In this document: in pieces, positions 25,612 through 34,614 of the stretch
How the letters are laid out: each line of letters begins with the position of its first letter
How positions within the stretch are numbered: position 1 is the first letter of the stretch
From: Curtobacterium poinsettiae
GTDB taxonomy: Bacteria; Actinomycetota; Actinomycetes; Actinomycetales; Microbacteriaceae
Assembly: GCF_025677645.1 (NCBI RefSeq)
Contig: NZ_CP106879.1
Coordinates: 868,001-932,000, forward strand
Length of the DNA: 64,000 nt
Direction: 5' to 3'
Position numbers and translations under genes: made by a program
The notes under the pieces: model-generated
What the model was told of the DNA's origin: nothing
The model's database searches: none
What the model saw: the letters and a program-made list of their open reading frames with translations, nothing else

Positions 25612-26489
25612 CCGAGAGCATCGTCGTCGTCGGGTCGCTGAACGCGGACCTGGTGGTCCGCACCGCGCGCTTCCCCCAGCCCGGTGAGACCCTGCAGGGC
25701 TCCGACCTCGCGATCCTGCCCGGGGGCAAGTCCGCCAACCAGGCGGTGGCTGCCGGGAGGCTCGGGGGCACGGTGCGCATGATCGGTGCGGTCGGCGACG
25801 ACGGGAACGGTGTGCTGCTCCGCGACTCCGTCGCGGCTGCGGGGGTCGACACGACGCACGTCGCGATCCGGGAGGGCGTCGCGACCGGCACCGCCGTCAT
25901 CACGGTCGACGCCGCAGGCGAGAACACCATCGTGATCTCCGCCGGGGCGAACGGCACGCTCACGCCGGACGACGTGCCGGCCGACGTCTTCGCCGGCGCC
26001 GCGGTGCTGGGGCTCTGCCTCGAGGTGTCGATCGACGTCGTCCTCGCCGCCGCCCGGGCCGCGCACGCCGCCGGGGTCACGGTGCTCACGAACCTGTCGC
26101 CGTTCGGCGCCGTGCCGGCCGAGCTCCTCGAACTGACCGACGTGCTGCTGGTGAACGAGCACGAGGCCGCGGCGCTCGGTGACCACGGCGTCGCCCGGTC
26201 GATCGTCACCCGCGGCGGTGCCGGCTGCGTCGTGCACGACGGGGGCGCCGAGCCGGTGTCGATCGACGCCGTGCGGGTCGAGCCGGTGGACACCACGGGC
26301 TGCGGTGACGCCTTCATGGGGGCGGTGGCGCTGCGTCTGGCCGCGGGGGACACCCTCGTCGACGCCGCTCGGTTCGCGGTGGGGGTCGGGGCGTACGCCG
26401 CGACCGGGGCGGGCGCACAGGCCTCGTACCCGACCACCGCCGAGCTGGAGGCGTTCCTGCGGGCGGAGGACGGGCCTCCCGGCCGTTGA
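25608..26489 (+). CDS. rbsK: Ribokinase
   Basis: 293 aa PfkB kinase. [20 protein letters not shown] and [17 protein letters not shown] at the N-terminus bind sugar; [13 protein letters not shown] holds the catalytic base Asp234 and the anion hole. TTG start at 25608 overlaps the transporter stop (TTGA) and is preceded by AGAAGGAGA. Converts ribose freed by the hydrolase to ribose 5-phosphate. Confidence 0.88.
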   Translation: MTESIVVVGSLNADLVVRTARFPQPGETLQGSDLAILPGGKSANQAVAAGRLGGTVRMIGAVGDDGNGVLLRDSVAAAGVDTTHVAIREGVATGTAVITVDAAGENTIVISAGANGTLTPDDVPADVFAGAAVLGLCLEVSIDVVLAAARAAHAAGVTVLTNLSPFGAVPAELLELTDVLLVNEHEAAALGDHGVARSIVTRGGAGCVVHDGGAEPVSIDAVRVEPVDTTGCGDAFMGAVALRLAAGDTLVDAARFAVGVGAYAATGAGAQASYPTTAELEAFLRAEDGPPGR

Positions 26490-26505
26490 GCGCCGCCCCG
26501 GCCGC

Positions 26506-26511
26506 TAGCGT
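26506..26511 (+). promoter_or_regulatory. -10 hexamer TAGCGT of leaderless ppx/gppA gene
   Basis: TAGCGT, seven bases, ATG 26519; 17 bases after the ribokinase stop, so the phosphatase is transcribed separately. Confidence 0.55.
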
Positions 26512-26518
26512 TGTGGTC

Positions 26519-27460
26519 ATGCGCGTGGGAGTCCTCGACATCGGGTCCAACACCGGCCACCTGCTCGTGGTGGACGCCCACGGTGGCGCCGCGCCGCTGC
26601 CGGCGTCCTCGTTCAAGCAGCCGTTGCGGCTGGCCGAGCACCTGGACGACTCGGGCGCGGTGACGCAGCAGGGGATCGACGCCCTGACCACCTTCGTCGC
26701 CGACGCCGTTCGTGTCGCCGAGGAACGCGGTTGCGAGGACATGCTCGCATTCGCCACCTCGGCGGTGCGCGACGCCGGCAACTCCGAGTCCGTGCTCGCC
26801 CACGTTGAGGCTTCCACCGGGGTCGAACTGGCCGTCCTGTCCGGTTCCGATGAGGCCCGGCTGACGTTCCTGGCCGTGCGCCGGTGGTTCGGCTGGTCCG
26901 CCGGCCGCCTGGCGGTCTTCGACATCGGCGGTGGCTCGCTCGAGATCGCCGGCGGTGCCGACGAGGCGCCGGACGTCGCGTGGTCGATGCCGATCGGCGC
27001 CGCACGCCTGGCGCGCTCCTACTTCGCGGCCGGCACCCCGACCGAGGACGACGTCCGCCGCATCCGCCACGAGATCCGCGTGGAGATCGCCCGGGACGCC
27101 GGACGGCTGCTCCGCTCGGGCCGCCCGGACCGAGCGGTGGCGACGTCGAAGACGTTCCGGTCGATCGCCCGGATCTGCGGGGCCGCGCCGTCCGCCGCCG
27201 GACCGCTCGTGCCCCGCGCCCTCGACGGCGACGTGCTGCGGCAGCGGCTGCCGGAGCTGCTCACGATGTCGGTCGACGAACTCGCGGCGCTGCCGGGCGT
27301 CTCGGCGAGCCGCGCGCACCAGGTGGTGCCCGGGGCGCTCGTCGCCGAGGCGTGCCTGGACATCTTCGACCTGCCGGCCCTCGAGATCTGCCCGTGGGCG
27401 CTGCGCGAAGGCGTCATCCTGGAGCGGCTCGACCAGCTGTCGGTGCTCGGGAACCCGTAG
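26519..27460 (+). CDS. Ppx/GppA exopolyphosphatase-family phosphatase
   Basis: 313 aa. [20 protein letters not shown] and [14 protein letters not shown] are the two phosphate-binding loops of the ASKHA fold; [16 protein letters not shown] is the conserved middle motif. Members hydrolyse polyphosphate or pppGpp. About 310 residues is the usual length of the short actinobacterial form. Convergent with the next gene at 12 bases. Confidence 0.88.
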   Translation: MRVGVLDIGSNTGHLLVVDAHGGAAPLPASSFKQPLRLAEHLDDSGAVTQQGIDALTTFVADAVRVAEERGCEDMLAFATSAVRDAGNSESVLAHVEASTGVELAVLSGSDEARLTFLAVRRWFGWSAGRLAVFDIGGGSLEIAGGADEAPDVAWSMPIGAARLARSYFAAGTPTEDDVRRIRHEIRVEIARDAGRLLRSGRPDRAVATSKTFRSIARICGAAPSAAGPLVPRALDGDVLRQRLPELLTMSVDELAALPGVSASRAHQVVPGALVAEACLDIFDLPALEICPWALREGVILERLDQLSVLGNP

Positions 27461-27472
27461 CGGCCAGTCGGT

Positions 27473-28144
27473 CTAGCCGCGCGGCTGCCGGGCCCGCTGT
27501 CGTCGCTGCCTCGGCGGAGCGAGCAGCCACGGACGGATCAGCTTCGTCACGAACGGCAGCACCCAGAACGTCATGATCGGTGTGAGCACGACGGTCGTGA
27601 TGAGCACCCGGGGCAGGATCGCGACGTGCGTGAACGCGGGGACGAGCCAGGCCGTCAGGTAGGTGAACGCGAGGTTCACCGGGAAGAAGCCGAGCCAGAT
27701 GCTCACGGACTGTTTCCACCGCGGGGGAGCGCTCGAGGCCGGGGCGTCCTGCGGGACGTCGAACCAGCCCTCGATGCCGGTGCGCTTCTCGACGCGGGAC
27801 TCCACCACCAGGTCACGGCCCAGGTCGAGCCAGCGCAGCCGGTCGTCGGAGTTCTCCCACGTGGCCAGGGAGTCGTGGTCGGCGAACCGGTAGAGCATGT
27901 GCCACTCGCGGGACAGGGCGGTGGACCGCACCCACCCCGAGCCGAGGAAGCCGGGGTAGCGGTTCGCCAGGTTCACCCCGGACTGCACCCAGCGGGTGAC
28001 CTCGGGGATGCGATCGGGTTCGACCAGTCGGGTGACGGAGACGGTGACGGGCGGGCTGCGGTCTCGGATGACGACTGCAGGCTCCCAGGCTCTTGTGGAG
28101 TCATGCGACCAGTGTCCCGGACCCGTGTTTCCGGCTCGTGACAC
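27473..28144 (-). CDS. ABM-domain membrane protein (antibiotic biosynthesis monooxygenase-like)
   Basis: 223 aa from the GTG at 28144. An ABM ferredoxin-like domain (VTVSVTRLVEPDRIPEVTRW, then NRYPGFLGSGWVR, EWHMLYRFADHDSLATWENS) is followed by two membrane helices (IWLGFFPVNLAFTYLTAWLV; VLITTVVLTPIMTFWVL) and a basic tail. Such membrane-tethered ABM proteins are widespread and uncharacterised. No ATG or TTG lies near the domain start, so GTG 28144 is the most plausible, but the first 30 residues are doubtful. Confidence 0.7.
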   Translation of the reverse strand: MSRAGNTGPGHWSHDSTRAWEPAVVIRDRSPPVTVSVTRLVEPDRIPEVTRWVQSGVNLANRYPGFLGSGWVRSTALSREWHMLYRFADHDSLATWENSDDRLRWLDLGRDLVVESRVEKRTGIEGWFDVPQDAPASSAPPRWKQSVSIWLGFFPVNLAFTYLTAWLVPAFTHVAILPRVLITTVVLTPIMTFWVLPFVTKLIRPWLLAPPRQRRQRARQPRG

Positions 28145-28173
28145 AGCTCGTCGGTCGTCGACGCGCCAGTGGG

Positions 28174-28179
28174 TAGGTT
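28174..28179 (+). promoter_or_regulatory. -10 hexamer TAGGTT of leaderless DUF6328 gene
   Basis: TAGGTT is followed by six bases and the ATG at 28186. Confidence 0.5.
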
Positions 28180-28185
28180 CGCGGT

Positions 28186-28695
28186 ATGAGCGAGACCGAG
28201 CGCGGCCGGCACGAGACGCCGACGGAACGGTGGGACCGGAACTGGGTCGACATCCAGCAGGAGCTCCGGATCGTGCAGACCGGGACACAGATCCTCGCCG
28301 GGTTCCTGCTGACGTTGCCGTTCCAACAGCGCTTCACGAGCCTGTCCGACCGGCAGGAGACGGTCTACCTCGTGCTGGTCGTCCTCGCCGTCGTCGTGAC
28401 CGTCGTGGCGCTGTCGGCCGTGGCGACGCACCGGCTGGTCTTCCGGCAGCGACAGAAGCACGACCTGGTCCGAGTCGGCAACGTCATCCTGCTCGCCGCA
28501 CTCATCGCGAGCGCGTTGCTCTTCTCGGGGACGGTCTACTTCGTCTTCGACGTGGTGCTCGGTGGCGCCGGAGGCGTGATCGGCGGGGTCGCGGTCTTCG
28601 TGGGCACGGCGGCACTGTGGACCGCCCTGCCCTTCGGCCTGCGGCGGACCGAGCGTGACGCCGACGGAGCGAACGACCGGTCGTCGGCCGGCTGA
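28186..28695 (+). CDS. DUF6328 family membrane protein
   Basis: 169 aa, four membrane helices. The opening ELRIVQTGTQILAGFLLTLP before helix 1 is the family hallmark, and FQQRF follows it. Role unknown. Divergent from the ABM protein. Confidence 0.75.
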   Translation: MSETERGRHETPTERWDRNWVDIQQELRIVQTGTQILAGFLLTLPFQQRFTSLSDRQETVYLVLVVLAVVVTVVALSAVATHRLVFRQRQKHDLVRVGNVILLAALIASALLFSGTVYFVFDVVLGGAGGVIGGVAVFVGTAALWTALPFGLRRTERDADGANDRSSAG

Positions 28696-28743
28696 ACGAG
28701 TCCTCCGGCGGAGCGCACCGCTTGTCCAGCTCGATGGTCGACG

Positions 28744-29235
28744 GTGTCGGTGATGTCCGTCAACACCGCCGCCAACGCCGTCTCGGTCCCGCTGGGTCCG
28801 CCGATCGCCGCGCACGCCCTGCGGTACACCGCGATGTACGCGCCGAAGCCCTTCGCCGAGGCGCTGCTCGTGTACCGGGACAACGGCACGTACACGATCC
28901 TGTCCCCTGGTGAGGACCACCACGGCTGCTACGTCTCGGCGACCGATCCCGCCGAGGGGATGCGGCACGTCGCGTTCATGTCGTGGCCGTCCGCGGACTG
29001 GGGCCGGAACGTCGCGTCGCACACCCTGACCTTCGAGGCGGCGAGCGGTGCCTTCACCCAGGAGCTCCGGCTGCCGGGCGACCCGGTGCCGAGGGCACAG
29101 CACGGGTACGCGGTGCCCGTCGAGCACCCGGAGCGGATCGTCACCGGCGCCGGGTGGACCGCCCTGCGCGACGTGCACGCCGATGCGTTCACCGTGCTGG
29201 AACGGTTGGCGGGCGGCGGGTCGACAGCGGCCTGA
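28744..29235 (+). CDS. Hypothetical protein
   Basis: 163 aa from GTG 28744 (or 160 from ATG 28753). No signal peptide or membrane helix; no recognised motif. Trp-rich strands (AFMSWPSADWGRN, TGAGWTALRD) and short charged turns suggest a compact beta protein. No clear ribosome-binding site or promoter hexamer, so start and even expression are uncertain. It converges on ku with a 4-base gap. Confidence 0.55.
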   Translation: MSVMSVNTAANAVSVPLGPPIAAHALRYTAMYAPKPFAEALLVYRDNGTYTILSPGEDHHGCYVSATDPAEGMRHVAFMSWPSADWGRNVASHTLTFEAASGAFTQELRLPGDPVPRAQHGYAVPVEHPERIVTGAGWTALRDVHADAFTVLERLAGGGSTAA

Positions 29236-29239
29236 GCCG

Positions 29240-30247
29240 TCAGCTCGCCTGCTTCTTGGCGGCCGGCTTCTTGGCAGGCGCCTTCTTCGCAGGGGCTTTC
29301 TTCGGCGCCGACTTCGCGGGAGCCTTCTCGGCCGTGCTCCCCGCAGCCTTCTCGGCGGGCGCCTTCTTCGCCGGCGCCTTCCTGCCCGAGCCGGACGTGC
29401 CCGAGGCGGGACCCGACGACGACCGTGAGGTCGACGACGAACGCGACCCCGATCCTCCTGTCCGCTTCTTGTCGACGGACGCACGCAGGGCGGCCATCAG
29501 GTCGAGCACGTCACCGCCCTCGTCGTCGTCCTCGTCGTCCTGCGCGCCGAAGGTCTTCTCGGTGTCGATGTCGTCGCCCGCCTCGAGCTTGGCGTCGATC
29601 AGCTGCTGCAGTTCCTCCTGGTAGGAGTCGGTGTAGCGGTCGGGGTCGAAGTCGGTGGACATGCTCTCGACGAGCGAGGACGACATCTTCAGCTCGTTGG
29701 CGCTGACCTTCACCGTCGTGTCGAGGGTCGTGAAGTCGGCGGCGCGGACCTCGTCGCCCCAGAGCAGCCCCTGCAGCAGGATGACCTCGTCGTGCACCCG
29801 GAGCACCCCGAGCCGGGTCTTCTGCCGCAGGGTGAACTGCACGATCGCCAGGCGGTCGGTCTTCGCCAGGGTCTCGCGCAGCAGCACGTACGCCTTCGGC
29901 GAGCGCGAGTCGGGCTCGAGGTAGTAGGTCTTCTCGAACATCATCGGGTCGACCTGCTCGACGGGCACGAACTCGAGCACCTCGACCTCGTGCGACTGCT
30001 CCTCGGGGAGCTGCTTGAAGTCGTCCGCTGTGAGCACCACGGTCTTGTCACCGTCGTCGTAGGCACGCTGGATGTCCGCGTACTCGACCTCGTGGCCGAA
30101 CTCACACACCCGCTTGTACCGGATGCGGCCCTTGTCCTCGTCGTGGACCTGGTGCAGGGACACGTCGTGCGTCTCGGTGGCCGCGTAGACCTTGATGGGC
30201 ACGTTGACGAGCCCGAACGCGATGGAGCCCTTCCAGATCGACCTCAT
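29240..30247 (-). CDS. ku: Ku DNA end-binding protein
   Basis: 335 aa. MRSIWKGSIAFGLVNVPIKV and the RYKRVCEFGHEV strand are bacterial Ku core; LPEEQSHEVEVLEFVPVEQV follows in the bridge region. After residue 255 comes an acidic stretch, then about 75 residues of Ser/Gly and KKAPAKKAPAKK repeats, a basic tail known in actinobacterial Ku to help DNA binding and ligase recruitment. Works with LigD in non-homologous end joining. ATG 30247 is six bases after CATCAT (minus strand). Confidence 0.95.
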   Translation of the reverse strand: MRSIWKGSIAFGLVNVPIKVYAATETHDVSLHQVHDEDKGRIRYKRVCEFGHEVEYADIQRAYDDGDKTVVLTADDFKQLPEEQSHEVEVLEFVPVEQVDPMMFEKTYYLEPDSRSPKAYVLLRETLAKTDRLAIVQFTLRQKTRLGVLRVHDEVILLQGLLWGDEVRAADFTTLDTTVKVSANELKMSSSLVESMSTDFDPDRYTDSYQEELQQLIDAKLEAGDDIDTEKTFGAQDDEDDDEGGDVLDLMAALRASVDKKRTGGSGSRSSSTSRSSSGPASGTSGSGRKAPAKKAPAEKAAGSTAEKAPAKSAPKKAPAKKAPAKKPAAKKQAS

Positions 30248-30382
30248 GCGCACATGATGCCCGCCCGCACGCGTGCGTGCCCGGAGCCGTCGGTTCCTCC
30301 ACAGGTCCGCCGTCCGGGGGATCGTTCCACGGATGTCCGGTTCGCTGGACCACCGCGAGGCCGGCGCGAGCACGATGGGCCC

Positions 30383-31273
30383 ATGAGCCAGCTCGACAAG
30401 CAGGACCCGCGCGACCAGTTCCCCCGTCCGCCGTTCCCCGCGCAGACCCAGCAGGGGTCCGGGCTGGCGAGTGCGATGGACCCCGCCCCCGACCACGGCG
30501 AGACGAGCTACCTGGGCACCGGGCGGATGCGCGGGTACCGGGTGCTCGTCACGGGGGCGGACTCGGGCATCGGGCGCGCTGCGGCGATCGCGATGGCGAA
30601 GGAGGGCGCCGACGTCGCCCTGAACGCCCTGCCCGAGGAGCGCGAGGACCTCGAACAGGTCCGCGACGTCATCGGTGACCTCGGACGCAAGGCGGTGCTG
30701 CTCCCCGGCGACCTGACGGACGAGGCCTTCTGCGACGTCCTGGTGCAGGACGCCGTGAGCGAGCTCGGCGGCCTCGACGCGCTCGTGCTGGTCGCGGGTC
30801 ACCAGCAGGTGCACGAGGACATCACCGTACAGAGCACAGCGGACTTCGACCGCACGATGAAGGTCAACCTGTACTCGCTGTTCTGGCTCGTCCGGGCTGC
30901 CGTCCCGCACATGGCGCCGGGCAGCTCGATCGTCACGACCAGCTCCGTGTCGGCGTACCAGCCGCAGGACCGCATGATCGACTACGCCGCGACGAAGGCC
31001 GCGATCATCACCTACACGAACGGGCTCGCGCGGCAGCTCGCGACCAAGGGCATCCGGGCCAACACGGTGGTGCCCGGGCCGGTGTGGACGCCACTGCAGC
31101 CGATCAGCTACCCGGGCGACGAGATCGCGGCGTACGGCCAGGACACCCCGTTCGGCCGTCCGGCCCAACCCGTCGAGCTCGGCAGCGCCTACGTCTACCT
31201 GGCCGGGCCCGAGTCGTCGTACACGTCCGGCACGACCCTGACGGTGGCGGGAGCGACCGGGGTGGCGCTGTGA
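30383..31273 (+). CDS. Short-chain dehydrogenase (YhdF/YghA-like)
   Basis: 296 aa. The N-terminal arm with QFPRPPFPAQTQQGSGLASA and MDPAPDHGETSY is typical of this stress-linked SDR group; TGADSGIGRA binds NAD(P), TSSVSAY and YAATK are catalytic. ATG 30383 is six bases after CACGAT. It overlaps the ligD start by four bases, so it lies inside the end-joining block; a link to repair is not known. Confidence 0.87.
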   Translation: MSQLDKQDPRDQFPRPPFPAQTQQGSGLASAMDPAPDHGETSYLGTGRMRGYRVLVTGADSGIGRAAAIAMAKEGADVALNALPEEREDLEQVRDVIGDLGRKAVLLPGDLTDEAFCDVLVQDAVSELGGLDALVLVAGHQQVHEDITVQSTADFDRTMKVNLYSLFWLVRAAVPHMAPGSSIVTTSSVSAYQPQDRMIDYAATKAAIITYTNGLARQLATKGIRANTVVPGPVWTPLQPISYPGDEIAAYGQDTPFGRPAQPVELGSAYVYLAGPESSYTSGTTLTVAGATGVAL

Positions 31274-33804
31274 GTCCCGCCTCGCGCAAGACCGTCGTCC
31301 TCGTCGGCGACCGGCGGCTCGCGCTCACGAACACCGACAAGGTGCTCTACCCCGAGACCGGCACCACGAAGGGTCGGGTGATCGAGTACTACGAGCGGGT
31401 CGCGCCGTGGATGATCCCGCACGTGAAGGACCGCCCCGTGACCCGGAAGCGCTGGGCCAACGGTGTCGAGGGCAAGGTCTTCTTCGAGAAGAACCTGCCC
31501 GACTCGGCACCCGACTGGGTGCGGCACCACACCATCCACCACTCAAAACACGACAACGAGTACCCGATCGTCGACGACCTGCCGACCCTGGTGTGGATGG
31601 CGCAGCAGGCCGCGCTCGAACTGCACGTCCCGCAGTGGCGGTTCGGCCCCCGCGGCGCGCGGCAGAACCCGGACCGGCTCGTCCTCGACCTCGACCCGGG
31701 CGAGGGCGTCGGGCTGCCCGAGTGCGTCGAGGTCGCCGTGGCCGCGCGCGAGATCCTGCACGGCATGGGACTCGACCCGTACCCGGTGACGTCCGGCTCC
31801 AAGGGCATCCACCTGTACGCGGCCCTGGACGGCAAGGCGACGACGGCGCAGGTCTCCGACGTCGCCCACGAGCTGGCCAAGGCCCTCGAGACGGACCTGC
31901 CGGACCTGGTGCTGTCGTCGATGAGCCGTGCCGAGCGGAAGGGCAAGGTCTTCGTCGACTGGTCGCAGAACAACGGCAACAAGACGACCATCGCCCCGTA
32001 CTCGCTGCGCGGCCGCGAGCGGCCGACGGTCGCAGCACCCCGCACCTGGAAGGAACTCGAGGAACGCGGGCTCGCGCAGCTCACGTTGGACGAGGTCCTC
32101 GAACGCCTGGAGGCCCGTGGGGACTTCCTGCACCCGGTCGCCTCCGCCTCGCTGGCCGTCGGGCGCGACGACCACGGTCACTGGGACAGCGACCGGACCG
32201 AGCGCGCGAACGACGCCGAGCAGCCCGCACGTGACCGGCTCGCCGCCTACCGGGCGAAGCGGGACGCCTCGAAGACGCCGGAGCCCGTGCCCGAGGGTGC
32301 ACCCACCGTGCGGAAGGACGGCACACCGACCTTCGTCATCCAGGAGCACCACGCCACCCGCGACCACTACGACTTCCGGCTCGAACACGACGGGGTGCTG
32401 GTGAGCTGGGCCCTGCCGAAGGGCGAGCCGACCGACCCCGGCAAGAACCACCTGGCCGTGCAGACCGAGGACCACCCGCTCGAGTACGGGGCGTTCGAGG
32501 GCACGATCCCGAAGGACGAGTACGGCGGCGGCACGGTCACCATCTGGGACGACGGCACCTACGAGCTCGAGAAGTGGCGCGAGGGGCAGGAGGTCATCGT
32601 CACACTGCACGGTCGGGCCGGCGGCGCTCGCCGCCTCGCGCTGTTGCACACCCGCGGCCGTGGCGGCGGGGACGAGAAGAACTGGCTCATCCACCGCACG
32701 AAGGAGCAACCCGAACGGCTGGCGGAGGGCGCCGGCTCTGCCGGGCCGGCGGTGGCGCGACGGGCGGACCGGCCGTCGGACGGGCACGGCGATGCGCACC
32801 GCGCCGGGCAGCGACGGATCAGCGGGGCCGCGGACGCCGAGACCCCGCCGTCGGAGCGCCGGACGATGCAGGCGACCCTGGCCAAGGGCGAGCCGCGGCT
32901 GGATCCGGCGGACTGGGCCTTCGAGATGAAGTGGGACGGGGTGCGCGCGCTGGCGACGGTCCGCGACGGGTCGGTGACCCTGCGCAGCCGCAACGACAAC
33001 GACTTGACGGCCCAGTACCCCGAGCTGCAGGAACTGGGCGAGCGGGCCGGTGTGGACGGCGTGTTCGACGGTGAGATCGTGGCCGTCGACGATCGTGGCC
33101 GACCCTCGTTCCAGCTGCTCCAGAACCGCATGGGCCTGACGAAGGCACGCGAGGTCCGGAGCGCGCAGGAGACGACGCCCGTGCGGTTCCTGCTGTTCGA
33201 CGTGCTCGAGGCGGACGGGCACGAGCTCACGCGGCTCGGCTACGACGCCCGGCGACAGGCACTCGAGACGGTCGTGGAACCCGGCGGTGCGATCGACGTG
33301 CCGCCGGCGGTGCAGGGCGACCTCGACGCGGTGCTGGCTGCATCGCGCGAGCAGGGACTCGAGGGCGTGGTCGCGAAGAAGCGGTCGTCGAAGTACGCCG
33401 AGGGCCGGCGGTCCGAGGCCTGGCTGAAGCTCAAGCACCACGCCACGCAGGAAGTCGTCGTCGGCGGCTGGAAACCGGGCAGCGGTCGGCGTGCCGGTGG
33501 GATCGGGTCGCTGCTGCTCGGGGTGCCCGGCCCCGACGGGCTGGAGTACGTCGGCAAGGTCGGCACCGGGTTCCGTGACCGTGACCTCGACGAGATCGCC
33601 GGTGTCCTCGCACCGCTGGAACGGAAGACCCCGCCGTTCGTCGACGTCCCACGGCCTGACGCGCGCGATGCGCACTGGGTCACACCGAAGCGCGTCGGTG
33701 AGGTCGAGTTCGCCGAGTGGACCGGCGACGGACGGCTCCGGCAGCCGTCCTGGCGTGGGTGGCGCGTGGACAAGGACCCGGATGACGTCGTGCGGGAGAC
33801 CTGA
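31270..33804 (+). CDS. ligD: Multifunctional ATP-dependent DNA ligase D (POL-PE-LIG)
   Basis: 844 aa. Polymerase/primase domain residues about 15-300 with catalytic acids in LVLDLDPGEG; 3'-phosphoesterase domain about 330-480 with HHATRDHYDFRLEHDG and WALPKGEP; ligase domain from about 535 with AMP-accepting Lys554 in EMKWDGVR, then FDGEIVA and EGVVAKK. The order POL-PE-LIG is the mycobacterial one. It fills and seals broken ends held by Ku. A low-complexity linker (residues 480-530) joins PE and LIG. GTG start overlaps the SDR stop. Confidence 0.95.
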   Translation: MSPASRKTVVLVGDRRLALTNTDKVLYPETGTTKGRVIEYYERVAPWMIPHVKDRPVTRKRWANGVEGKVFFEKNLPDSAPDWVRHHTIHHSKHDNEYPIVDDLPTLVWMAQQAALELHVPQWRFGPRGARQNPDRLVLDLDPGEGVGLPECVEVAVAAREILHGMGLDPYPVTSGSKGIHLYAALDGKATTAQVSDVAHELAKALETDLPDLVLSSMSRAERKGKVFVDWSQNNGNKTTIAPYSLRGRERPTVAAPRTWKELEERGLAQLTLDEVLERLEARGDFLHPVASASLAVGRDDHGHWDSDRTERANDAEQPARDRLAAYRAKRDASKTPEPVPEGAPTVRKDGTPTFVIQEHHATRDHYDFRLEHDGVLVSWALPKGEPTDPGKNHLAVQTEDHPLEYGAFEGTIPKDEYGGGTVTIWDDGTYELEKWREGQEVIVTLHGRAGGARRLALLHTRGRGGGDEKNWLIHRTKEQPERLAEGAGSAGPAVARRADRPSDGHGDAHRAGQRRISGAADAETPPSERRTMQATLAKGEPRLDPADWAFEMKWDGVRALATVRDGSVTLRSRNDNDLTAQYPELQELGERAGVDGVFDGEIVAVDDRGRPSFQLLQNRMGLTKAREVRSAQETTPVRFLLFDVLEADGHELTRLGYDARRQALETVVEPGGAIDVPPAVQGDLDAVLAASREQGLEGVVAKKRSSKYAEGRRSEAWLKLKHHATQEVVVGGWKPGSGRRAGGIGSLLLGVPGPDGLEYVGKVGTGFRDRDLDEIAGVLAPLERKTPPFVDVPRPDARDAHWVTPKRVGEVEFAEWTGDGRLRQPSWRGWRVDKDPDDVVRET

Positions 33805-33962
33805 CCCGGGTCTCGCCTTCGGGCCCACATGCGTGCGCATCGGGTCCGCCGGTGGCGAACATCCGTCCCCCGTCCGGAGCCTGCGCGGGGGACAGTATCG
33901 GCACCGCTGACCACGAGCGGCCGTCGGCTGTTACGTTCGCCGGGACGAAGGGGGCTCCGAGG

Positions 33963-34118
33963 ATGAACTCGAGCAAGTACCTGCCGCCCTACACGGCCGC
34001 AGAACGCGTCGCGATCACGGGGGACGACCTGTCGCAACGGACCGTCGAACCGAGCGGCGGCACCACGGAGACCGAGGTCCGGTACGCGGACTTCCTCGCC
34101 GACGAGGACGACGACTGA
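33963..34118 (+). CDS. Small hypothetical protein
   Basis: 51 aa. Soluble, acidic C-terminus (YADFLADEDDD). No known domain. A TACGTT hexamer at 33932-33937 and GAAGGGGG before the ATG give it a normal start context. Its TGA stop begins a 22-bp tandem duplication. Confidence 0.55.
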   Translation: MNSSKYLPPYTAAERVAITGDDLSQRTVEPSGGTTETEVRYADFLADEDDD

Positions 34119-34159
34119 CCGAGACGGCCCGGATGCCTGACCGGGACGGCCCGGACGCC
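34116..34159. repeat. 22-bp direct duplication starting at a stop codon
   Basis: TGACCGAGACGGCCCGGATG plus CC, then TGACCGGGACGGCCCGGACG plus CC, then TGACCG. The first TGA is the stop of the small gene before it, as in the repeat after the HAD gene. Confidence 0.75.
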
Positions 34160-34356
34160 TGACCGCTCGACGGGCCGACAGACCCGACGGCCCGCACGCT
34201 GGATCAGGGAGCGCACGGACCGTCGCCGGGGCACGTGACCAGCCGGTTCAGGGAGACCGACCACGCAGCCCCGCACCGGGCTCGCCGAAGCGCCACCGGT
34301 GGGTCCACTGGTGAGACGTGCCGAGTGAGCGGATCGTCACACGAGCGGCAAGAAGA
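34160..34356. other. Non-coding stretch without recognised feature
   Basis: Part of a gap of about 300 bases between convergent genes. No frame has a convincing start, and no palindrome longer than 8 bp was found by eye before the terminator at 34357. Confidence 0.5.
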
Positions 34357-34389
34357 ATCGCCGGGCGACCTCGATGGTCGCCCGGCGAT
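34357..34389. terminator. Perfect 14-bp hairpin between convergent genes
   Basis: ATCGCCGGGCGACC and GGTCGCCCGGCGAT around TCGAT. Preceded by AAGAAGA, so on the minus strand the stem is followed by a short T-rich run, suiting termination of the gene at 34428-34604. Confidence 0.8.
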
Positions 34390-34427
34390 CTCGTCCGTGC
34401 GGGGGTCCTGTTCGATCCAGGACGGGG

Positions 34428-34604
34428 TCAGGCCGCCGGCGCGGGGCCGTCGGTGGGCACCGCGTGGTCGGCCACGGGTGCGTCTTCCTCGATGAGCTCG
34501 TCCTCTTCCGGTTCGACCACCTCGGCCGCGGCGGCCTTGGCCTCGTCGATGGACTCCTGGGAACGGCGGAGCAGGTCGTCGTCGTGTGCTGCCTGATCGG
34601 TCAT
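34428..34604 (-). CDS. Small acidic protein
   Basis: 58 aa, rich in Glu/Asp/Ala (AAAAEVVEPEEDELIEEDAP), probably helical then disordered. No known domain. ATG 34604 is seven bases after TAGGTT (minus strand), a good leaderless start, and a hairpin follows the stop. Confidence 0.6.
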   Translation of the reverse strand: MTDQAAHDDDLLRRSQESIDEAKAAAAEVVEPEEDELIEEDAPVADHAVPTDGPAPAA

Positions 34605-34614
34605 GCCCAGCAAC

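Noticed and set aside
29240..29500. Lys/Ala repeat tail of Ku as a frameshift artefact
   Set aside because: Basic Ala/Lys/Pro tails are normal in actinobacterial Ku and the frame is continuous with the core.
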